Source: Cryptomeria japonica
Lineage: Eukaryota > Streptophyta > Pinopsida > Cupressales > Cupressaceae
Length of the DNA stretch: 64,000 nucleotides
Assembly: GCF_030272615.1 (NCBI RefSeq)
Contig: NC_081415.1
Location: 108,256,406 to 108,320,405, forward strand
Direction of reading: 5' to 3'
A program made the position numbers and the translations under genes. The notes beneath the pieces are model-generated. The model made no database searches. It saw nothing but the letters and a program-made list of their open reading frames with translations, and was not told the DNA's origin. Within the stretch, counting starts at the first letter, position 1, and each line of letters begins with the position of its first letter. Below, in pieces: positions 54,786 to 64,000 of this stretch.

Positions 54786-56025
54786 TGATTTTCTATTCTC
54801 AATCTAGCAAAGGAAATCTTTGTTTCCAAACTAAGAGAATGTATATAAAATATACCTCCATGTGTGGCAACTAATGGTCAAGCTTCTCTACATCTAAGTC
54901 TCCTTTAAATGGTAGAATGCCAATCTTTGATTTAGCCTTAAATTAAGGTGTCCTTAGTAGACTTGATTCACCATGTTATTTATATCGCTTCCCCTATAAG
55001 TGGGTTTTCCCTTGCTCTTTACTATCTTCCAATGAACACAAGTCCATCAAAGCCTCCATAATACCCTTCATAGTGTCAATTTATTAAGATTTGTGTGCAA
55101 CATTGACTTCTAATTCAAAGAGCCTTGCTTCTTCATCAAGGATTACAAAATCTATTCCCATGATTCCTAGTTCTCTCTTCCATCTATCTAATTGAATAAC
55201 TCTTCTCAAAAGAAACAAATCTTTCTAGGCACTTGATCTTGTGTTCACCTATAAAATTGGCACCACTTCCAACAAAGGGAAAACATTTTCTAATTCATTA
55301 ACTATGATGACTTTAATATACAATATTCATCAACACACATATCAAAATGAAGCCATTGTGAACTATACTCTTTAAGAAATAAAAAAATATCTAAATTTTG
55401 AAAGGAAAATGAGAGAAAATACCAAATTAATTGAATATGTGAGTGCTTTTGCCAAGATAACAATATTAGACCTTGTGTGGAAACAACCAACTCTAAACGA
55501 CAAAGTTCAATCCTTAAGACCACTTGCAAAAAGTCTCTAATACTCTCTCTCAAGTTTGGTCCCTAAATACATTCTACTTGGAATGCTTTAATTGTCTTGC
55601 AACACACTTCCGATTCTTTATTAATTACTCTCCCTAAAAAAATCAAGTCAAAAAGCATAGAATGCAAAATGCCACAATATTTTTTATAGATGATGAAACT
55701 ATCACTTGGTATATACCAACGATTATGTAATTGTCTCAATAGTTATAAAATCGTCACTTTTCATAACTTATAGTTGTTGAATCCCCTTGTCAAAACTAGA
55801 AATTTCACACAAATGTAAAATATTCTAATTTATATCCAAAAGCATGTGCTTCCTTCAACTAAAATTAAGACCTATACAAGTTGGACTCTTATTTTTTAAT
55901 CTAGTTACTAATCACCATGATATTGGGACACGCGTCTAGATCATATGCACCATCTAAATATCAATTTCCTTATGTAATCTAAGAAAAACACTCTTTAATA
56001 AAGGGTAATTTCATCATAACTTCAT
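54786..56025. other. AT-rich intergenic DNA, no gene seen
   Basis: No supported frame; minus ORF 55302-55553 has no recognisable motif. Confidence 0.45.
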
Positions 56026-56999
56026 GTGAATGTTAGATCCCGGAGACAACTGAGGAGGGGGGGGGGGGTGTGGGGGTGAATCAGTTGTCAAATAAATTTA
56101 AACCAAAAACAACTTAATCAACTTTTTGCTTAATACTGGTGAACCAGTCTTTTATACCGGTAGATAGTTTTATCAGATAATTGCAATACCGGTAAATATT
56201 AATGCATGAAATAAAAGACAAAGTCATCCACTACACATAACACCAATATTTGTGCGTGGAAATCCTATAAGGGGAAAAACCACGGTGGGAAACCTTACCC
56301 ACAATCAGATGATACAACTGCAGATAGTAAGTGTATACAAATGGGGTCTACACATGCAGAAAGGCCAAGCGCCTAGAGCTCACTGCTCAAACACTGTCAC
56401 AACCCTCCTTTATCACTTTTGATTTGATACAATTTCTATTATATCTTTTTGTGTGGTTGAGCTATTGAATATGGTTGAATAAATATTATAAAAGGTTAAA
56501 TAATGGACCCACATACACACTTGGAGAATATAATTTAAATAGGCATTATTTATTTATTCTTTTTCCCATTCCCAATTATAGCACATGTTGTAGGAGAAAT
56601 TAGAAGCTTCTAGAGGAATCTTCATTCTTTAATACCTTGCATGTAACTCCCCCACTAGGATATTAATCAATTTTGCATGGATCCAATATTGGAAAAAGAA
56701 TCTCATTTCCAATTAATTTCTCTAGATAGTGGAATTAAGGGGTTTTTCCTATATATTGTATGCAAATTTTCAAAAGAGGGAGTTGATTATCTTTATTGAA
56801 GAAACGTTTTCTCAAGCATTGGTTTTTTTTTGTAGTCACATTTCATTGTAGGATTGTTAAGTAGTTGTTTGAATAAATTCAAAGAAAGGTTGCAAGGAAG
56901 GATCAAGGGAGGCTAGTTGAAGATTTCAGAGGGGATTCTACATCAAGCTGCAAGTATCCAGGTTCTCCTTTCTTTTTCTTTTATTGAATCATGCATCTT

Positions 57000-57390
57000 A
57001 TTCTTGCTATGAATTAGATTAACTAAATGAAATCTTGTTTCAAATTCTTGTTGTGAATTAGATTAATGAAATCTTGTTTTAGATACTTTTCGTGAATTAG
57101 ATTTAATAAATAAAATCTCATTTCAAATTCTTGTTGTGAATTAGATTAACTAAATGAAATCTTGTTTCAAATTCTTGTTGTGAATTAGATTAATGAAATC
57201 TTGTTTTAGATACTTGTTGTGAATTAGATTAAATAAATAAAATCTTGTTTCAAATTCTTGTTATGAATTAGATTAAATAAATAATATCTTGTTTCAAACT
57301 CTTGCTATGAATTAGATTAAACAAATGAAATCTTGTTTTAAATTCTTGTTGTGAGTTAGAATGAATAAATGAAATCTTGTTTTCTTGTGA
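57000..57390 (+). repeat. Minisatellite with higher-order triplet
   Basis: About nine units of 41-44 bases around TTGTTGTGAATTAGATTAA and AAATCTTGTTT. Three unit types (with ACTAAATGAAATC, with ATGAAATC, and with AATAAATAAAATC) follow each other in the same order twice (about 57001-57127 and 57128-57255), showing duplication of the triplet. Confidence 0.9.
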
Positions 57391-57823
57391 ATGAAACTAT
57401 TTGGGATAAAAGATTAATTTCAATCTTGTTTTTCTTGTTTTCTTTCCTGTGAAGAAAACTTACTGTGAATAGAAATTAATTTCTCATATAAGAATTCTTG
57501 TGTTGAATTTAAATTTGTTCATGTGTACCAAAACTTATTTAATTCTTGAGAGTAAATCCATTTTTTCTTCCCTCTCTTGATATCGATTTGATTTCTTCCT
57601 CTCTATAGATGAACATGGTTGTCATGAGAGAAAATTTATAAAATCTCCCCTCTATTGTATTTGCTTGCCTCAATTTCCAACATAATGGATTTTCTTTATG
57701 CTCCTGTGAAATCATCTAAAATAATTTCTCTCCATTATTCCTGAATTAAATTCTTATTTTATTTTTATATTAGCATTTTTATATATGCCTCTCTTAATCT
57801 ATTAACAAAACTAGAATAAAACC

Positions 57824-57991
<168 letters not shown>

Positions 57992-58069
57992 TACGATAAT
58001 AAAAAAAGAGAATAAAATAAAATAAAGTTCAAAAAAAATTTGCTTGCATAAATTAAAGTTTAATGGCCA

Positions 58070-58258
58070 ACGCATGGGAGGGGGGGAGGCAGAGTTAATG
58101 CAACCGTTGGGGAGTGGTACCCTCCACTAACCCTACGGTCACTGTTACGGCAGTGGCCGCAGAGGGAGCGGAGGGGCCCACGGTGTCCCCTCATCCCTGC
58201 GGGCCTGCACCTGCAGGTCTGCAGGGGTGATGGGACCCACGGGCCCACTCCCCATTTA
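58070..58258. other. GC-rich island inside the 3.77-kb LTR
   Basis: About 190 bases of strongly GC-rich, CpG-containing sequence between A/T-rich flanks; includes hairpin-prone words such as CCTGCACCTGCAGG and GGGACCCACGGGCCC. The minus ORF 58060-58320 is probably chance. Confidence 0.75.
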
Positions 58259-59904
58259 ACATTAATTTTTGCATTCTCTTTTATATAATTAATTAGATTT
58301 TTTTTTATATTGAATTGCAAAGGACATTACTAATATTTTCTTTAAAAGTAAAATTTAGTTAGTAAAATTAGATTTGGAAAATTTATAAATAATTGGGATC
58401 ATTTCTTAGTAAATTTATAATTGTAAATTAAACTATATCAAATTTTATGATTGGAATCTCTCAATCTATTTGAGATTTATTGGGTTACTTAGTTGGCATT
58501 TTAGATTCATTATAAGCAATTAATTTATATTATTACAATTTGATCCAAAATTTGTCTATGTCTAAACTAATTGCTATTTTTGGAACCTGTGACTATATAA
58601 TTAATTATTCCCGTGGTAGGAATAAAACATTGCTTAATCTTGCATGTAAGTTACACTATTCTTGCATCATGCGAATTACTTATACATTAATTGCATTTAT
58701 TGACATTTTCATCATCTCCATGCAAGTTACACATTTCTAATTATCAATATGCAAGTTTCATAATTGTCATTATTGTGTAAGTTATATTTCAAGTTTGAAA
58801 TATTAAATAGTTTAGTTGAAGAAGGATGGTATTTTATCAAGTGGTACATGAATGCCATCAAGGTAGTTATTTCAATTAATTAAACTTTGCAATGTCTAAT
58901 TATGTACATTCGTTTCATAATTGTTTCAAGCATGATTTTTTTCATAGCTTCTTAGTTAGAAAACTAAATAAAGGAAGTTAGAAAACCAAAACCTAGCAGC
59001 GTTCGGTATTTACGGTGCCTCTGGGTCATGCTTACAGGTAATATCATCGTGTTGAACTACTGCACTTAATGCCTAATAAAGATGCATCAACAACGTTTGT
59101 GCAATCATCCTTATAAATCGTTGGGGAGTAATAAGAGACACTTGGAAGTTAAAATCCAAGGGGCGGGTAATCCCCCTTGGATCGATAATCTAATAAGATA
59201 ATCCTTAAACGATTTTACATCCGCTGAGTTAAACCATAGTAAACCCCCTTTAGGGTTGATTGAGTGAAATGATTTTATGAAATTGATTTAATCTCGAAGA
59301 GTTGTTGACGATTGGCAAATGGGTTAAGGGTGACGCTTATGATAGGTATTAGGATCTAGTTGTTTTAGGCCACAAGCAATAGGCCATCTTGAGCCTTTGT
59401 TTAAGTGCTACCATCGTGGGTAGCAACTGCAAAGAAACTATCTAGGACATTGACCCTAGAAAGGGTTGTGTACCCACCAACCAGTTTACATCAAACCATA
59501 GATTATAAAATAGAACTACATACATTACGCCTTGATCCTGTGCCGAATCGGGTATGTAGGCAGTCTAGGGACGGAGTTGTCCTTAGTACTCAGGCATTCA
59601 TGGATGGGGTCTAGGTTTTGGTAAGAAGAAGGATTGTGAAGAATCCTAATTCAAAAGATAAGTGTAAGAAAAGAAAAATTAATTCAATGCATACTCGGAA
59701 GGAATCTCGTATGGATTCGCTTGACTTCTCGAGGCTTTGAGCCAAATTCTAAGGTGGAATTCAAGCTTTCATTATGTTATTTTGATTTCTCCTAAGGACG
59801 GTGACCTTGATACACTCCTATTAGAGGAGTGTAGTACTTAGTGAGTGACTCAGGACCCGGATGGTCCTGATGAGTCTAAGTCTCTGGCCAGAGCACCTCC
59901 TATC

Positions 59905-60060
59905 CCAATTGGATAGATGCCTACCCTGTTTGGGTAGATGCCTATCCTGTATTGGATAGATGAAACCTTTTGTTTCGTATGGGCAGATGCCTAACCCGTA
60001 TGGTTAGATGCTCATCCCAGATGGATGAATGCCTAATCCAAATGGATGGATGCCCAGAGT
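59905..60060 (+). repeat. Degenerate 20-26-base tandem repeat
   Basis: GGATAGATGCCTAYCCTGT-like units, about seven copies, each with GATG(A/C)CTA and a following TTGGATAGA- or ATGGATGGA-like half. Confidence 0.82.
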
Positions 60061-60878
60061 ATGTGATTGAATCAAACACAAATTATTAAATTAAGAATTA
60101 AACACACAAAAGAAAAGGAGTGGTCAAATTTTGTTGGGTTGAGTAAAGTGGGTTATTACAAACACAAAATAGGAGTCACACTGACTACAATTGAATGGTT
60201 AAATCCAATAAGGATGTACTGCTCAAAATAGCATCTTCATATGTTGGATTCAGTACCGATGTAGTTCTGATATGCTTTCACAAAAACCTTCCTTCTCCTT
60301 CAAATGATGTATGTGTGTATAGCTCTGCTTATTCTCGCATATACCTTCACACAAATATTTTTCGCATTTCACCACCGATCTTACAAATAAGATCTTACAT
60401 TTATACCATAACCTAAGACCAATTTTAGTAGGTCGGCTCTACAAGATATTATAATAAAATCATTCTACAAACAAAACAATATCCGATGCAATAACTGATT
60501 CAACATGTCGGCTTGATGCATTTACAACAATAATAAATCATCTCCATAGTGTGTCATGTTGATCTGGAAAAGATAAACCTATTGATGTATAACCTGGACC
60601 TATTTACCGGTAATAGCAAATATGCAAATACGAATATGTCAATAAACAAATCTCCAAGACAAGGTGTCCAAATGATGTCTTCGACATTACCAAGTGTTTT
60701 CCATGCCATTCCAGGTGTTGGTGATCATTATATCCTGCCGATGTACAATATATCGATGACTGTGCATAAGTCATTTGCTTGCTAGTGAATGTTGTTGATT
60801 CTCCAAAGTACTAGAGTTGATAGGATTTAGTAGGTGTTGACATCAATGACAAAACCATACCAAAATACCAACAATGAA

Positions 60879-61070
60879 CACTTGTCACAATCTTGTAAAA
60901 TAGTGAATCATGAAAGTAGCAAGTGCAATTTAGTTGCTAAAACTTTCTCTCTTTTGTGTGAATGAGGTATTTTACCTAGCTAGTTTATTTATAGATCTTA
61001 TTCACATGTTGTGGTTAAATAGGTCCTAAAATATCTTTCTAGAAAGTCTTAGTTGTCAATAAATGTAGTA
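60879..61070. other. Short spacer, nothing recognised
   Basis: AT-rich spacer between the minus solo LTR and the next putative LTR. Confidence 0.4.
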
Positions 61071-62763
61071 CCCCTACCCTAATCAAATTCTAATCTCAGT
61101 TTGACCTTGGTTAGTTTATCATGTAATCATGTTAATGTGGTTTTCACATCAATTCGTATGCAAGTTTATTAGTTCTCCTATTTCGTGTTATTAATCTCAA
61201 GCTAATACTTTCATTAAGTATATATATGTATGCATGTATGACTCTTGGTTGTAGGAGATTTTAGGTATAGTACCACATGGGTGCAAGGTTCATTTCTGCC
61301 TGGATTCGTAGGTTTGAGTGTACCTCTTTGGTCTGTAGATTTTGGATTAGGTGGTCGTAAGACCCTTTTTTGACCATAGTCGTGCTCAAGTGAGCATCGT
61401 CAGTCATCGTCGGTATTCCCTTTGGGTGGGTATGCAGGTCATCTGTCTGCTTGGCTTTCTTGGGTTGCGTGTTTTTGTGTGTGGTTAAATTGAGTAATTA
61501 ATCCTTAATGTTTAACTTGATTTAATGTGTGTTTACGCATTAGAAATTAAGGGACTAAATTAAATAGGTTCTCTTTTTGCGATTAATCGTTAATTAGAAT
61601 TGCTCAATCCAAATTGGTAGCAAGTTTGAATAGATGGTTAATTTTAAATTGATTAATTTATTTTGTTTATGCTTTTGGAAGGGAAAGATTTAAATTTATT
61701 AGTATTAATTTAATTCCCTTGTTTTTTTATTTTTTTAAAAAAAATAGAAAGGTTGATTTTAATTATTTAAGAAAAACAATTTTAATTAGAAAAGCGAGTT
61801 TAGTATATTTTGGATATAGTTTTGAAAGAATGAAAGTGGGGATTTTATTTTAATTTAAAATATTTTACCCTCATTAATATTTTGGAATATAAAGGTTAAT
61901 TTTGTTAAAATTTAGAAAAATAGAAATTAAATGAGGAAGAGGCATTTTGATTTTTTCTAAATTAGAATTAAATTGTGTAAAAGTATTTTTTAATTGGAAA
62001 TGAGATTTTTGGTCAAAAACTTTTCCATTTAACCTAGGGTTGGAAAAATATTTTGAGAGAAATGATTTTTGGAAAAATATGGCCAAGAGACATTTTGGAA
62101 GATGTTTCTGAGAAATTTTGGGGAAAATATTTTGGAGAAGGATTGTTTGAGCTACAAGTTGGGCTCTTCATCAAATCTTGCTAGGAATGCTAAATGGGGT
62201 AGGTTTCTGGTTCAACTCTTTGATTTCTTTGTTTAATCAAGATTGTTTGGTTTTTGGAAGAAATCTGGTTGTGTTGTTGAAAAATCTCATTTATTTGGGG
62301 AAAATGAAAGAGTTGTAGTTTAATCTCCAATTCAAACCCTCTTTGCTTCTTTTCCAAACCTCAAATTACATTTTTTTTTGGTTGTTCTAATTGGTTTTCA
62401 AAATCAATAAAAATTGGGTTCGCTGTTTACAATAAAAATTTGTTAAAATTTCAAATAAATGCTTTCAAATTCAGGTTTTAATCTGAGAAATCTGTTTGTG
62501 CTTGGTTAAATGGAAATGGAGAATGATTTCCTTGGTGTTTTCTAAGTTATCTTGTTGATTTGAGGATTTGTCTTCTCTTTAAAAAAATAAAAAATAAATA
62601 AAAAAAGTCATAGAAACCTGTATGTTTCTGGTAAATCCTTTCTTTTCTTTTTTCAAAAATTTCTCAGAAAATTCTGAGTTTGAGGCAGCAAAAAGTTGGA
62701 TGTTATCATTTTTTATATAAAATAAAATTAAACGAAAAACAAAAAGAAAGCAAAAAAAATTTA

Positions 62764-62960
62764 TTACGGAGGGGGTTGTTGGGGAGACCATGGCCCTCAA
62801 CCCATGGTTGGGGAGAGTCATGGCTTCCCCAAACCATGGGAGGGGCCATGGCTGTGGAGACCATGGCGCGGTCTCCACACAGCCCAAGTTGTGGGGAGAC
62901 CACGTCATGGTCCCCACAGCAACCAGCCCTTTTGGAAGGGAAGCCCACGTGGGTGGCCAT
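62764..62960. repeat. GC-rich island with repeated CCATGG palindromes
   Basis: Six CCATGG words, several GGGGAGACC/GGTCTCC arms (for example GGTCTCCAC at 62869 and GTGGGGAGACC at 62891) and CCACGTGGG give strong hairpin potential. Confidence 0.8.
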
Positions 62961-63169
62961 CTTTTTTTTAAAACAATATATATATATATATGGAGTTACA
63001 AATTATATTTTATTTAAAAGTTTTTTTTATATATATTTTTAATTAAAAAAAGATTTAATGATTAATTTAAATTATTAAATTATTAATTAATTTATATATA
63101 TAATTAATGGCTAAATTATATATATATATATATGTATGTTTAATTTACATTTTTTTTATACATGCAAGG

Positions 63170-63490
63170 AAGTATCTTATTTGGGAAAAAGATAAAATAA
63201 TATTTTATTTGGAAAATTTTGAAAATAAAATATATTTATTATTTGGTAAATTTTAAATAATATATTATTCGGGAGTATATTATTTGAGAAATTAAATGAT
63301 AATAGGTTATCTGGAAATTTTAGAAATGAAATAATATAGTATTTGAGTAATTGGAAAATGTAATATTATATCATTGGGTATTTTGGAAGTTTAAATAATG
63401 TATTATTTGGAAATATTGGGAATAAAATAATGTGTTATTTGGAAATATTGGGAATTAAATAATGTATCGTTTGGAAAATTGGTGAGTAAA
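63170..63490 (+). repeat. AT-rich tandem repeat
   Basis: About eight to nine degenerate 35-40-base units around ATAATGTATTATTTGGAAATATTGGGAA; the last two (63393-63460) are nearly identical. Confidence 0.82.
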
Positions 63491-64000
63491 TGATATTTTC
63501 ATTTAGTAAAATAAATTGTTTAATTTATATTTTTCTCTGTATTGGGAAATAGGTAAAATTGTTCTATTGCAACTGTGGTATTGAATTTACCTTGTAATGG
63601 TGCTTTTTCTGTTATTATATTTTGAAAACTTAGATCCTTTAGAAAACTGGATCGATTGTTGTGTGTAAACAATAGGAAAGAAGATTGTCTTTTCCAATCT
63701 ATTCCTATGCATGTTTAATTTTTGTATTCGCATTTGCTTAAGAAATGGCAAGTCTTTGATTTTGTTTTGTTGGATACTGTCGTATGATTGAATTGGGTAC
63801 CTGCTTATGTCCTCGGTTTCGAGTCTTGACTGTTTTCTTGTGATGGTGTTGTAGCCAGTCATGTCCTTTATGTGGGTGTCAAATGTTGATCCGTGGTTGA
63901 CCATAGCTGGTCAGGTCTCTAGTCAGAGTACCGTCAGTCAGTGCACCTCTTATGAAGTCTTGTTTGACCAAGTGGGTATTCCTATCGTTTTGAACTCCGT

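Larger units (their letters stand above)
61071..64000 (+). repeat. Probable start of another long LTR (runs off the right edge)
   Basis: TGTAGTACCCCTACCC at 61071 resembles a gypsy-type LTR start. The layout parallels the 3.77-kb LTR: AT-rich first part, a GC-rich island of about 195 bases flanked by A-rich DNA (62764-62960), a tandem repeat, then a moderately GC-rich part with GACC/GGTCA words (63740-64000). Without the other end the boundary is a guess. No coding frame is supported; ORFs 62579-63042 overlap the island on all frames and are chance. Confidence 0.4.

Noticed and set aside
53519-54790. Target duplication for the solo LTR at 53524
   Set aside because: ATTTC on the left has no good partner near any CA on the right; the 3' end remains uncertain.
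59840-59970. CTGATGAG motif suggesting a hammerhead ribozyme
   Set aside because: The GAAAC partner lies too far away and no stem II can be drawn; the motif is part of a local inverted repeat GGACC/GGTCC.
62579-63042. Overlapping ORFs on both strands, 75-120 codons
   Set aside because: They arise because the GC-rich island lacks stop codons in all frames; no motif and no consistent frame.

Overview
The window is repeat-dominated nuclear DNA of a vascular plant with a large genome. Supporting signs are Ty1/copia and Ty3/gypsy-Tat elements with plant-type primer sites, a plant mobile domain (PMD) gene, AT-rich spacers, telomere-like TTTAGGG stretches inside LTRs, very long LTRs and deep nesting. 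A conifer or other gymnosperm is a reasonable guess but cannot be shown from the sequence. I found no intact host gene, rRNA, tRNA or CRISPR array; nearly every coding stretch is a decayed transposable-element (TE) gene.

Layout. (1) 1-13483: a minus-strand Tat-like gypsy element (G1; its 3' part lies left of the window). Its protease region is split by a complete minus-strand copia element (Copia-1, 302-7867). G1 continues with gag, a 2-kb leader, a primer binding site (PBS, 12290-12307) and a 5' LTR (12311-13483). (2) 13484 to about 44335: a plus-strand relative, G2, with leader, gag, protease, G-patch, RT/RNase H, a second RNase H, integrase, a long 3' region holding an antisense PMD gene, PPT and 3' LTR. 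G2 is interrupted three times: by a 4.8-kb MULE-like DNA element (15264-20107) carrying a multi-exon gene that is itself split by a 1-kb TA-flanked element; by a 2.46-kb solo LTR inside gag (21152-23612); and by a complete copia element (Copia-2, 33990-41258, perfect 5-bp target duplication) inside the PMD gene. (3) 44.37-45.25 kb: a 5'-truncated PIF1-type helicase pseudogene. (4) 45.25-56.0 kb: AT-rich DNA with a degenerate telomere-like tract, a 0.5-kb direct repeat pair and a probable solo LTR. (5) 56031-60873: a minus-strand solo LTR containing a second, 3.77-kb solo LTR (56395-60160) with a perfect target duplication, minisatellites and a GC-rich island. (6) 61071-64000: probably the start of another long LTR.

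How the parts work together: the two Tat-like elements each encode gag-protease-polymerase functions in the usual gypsy order, and G2 also carries an antisense gene. The most intriguing feature is an array of an 8-9-base motif, TAGCGCAT, in the 5' leaders of both G1 and G2, with the reverse-complement motif arrayed near the 3' end of G2. One RNA would therefore carry complementary arrays at its two ends.
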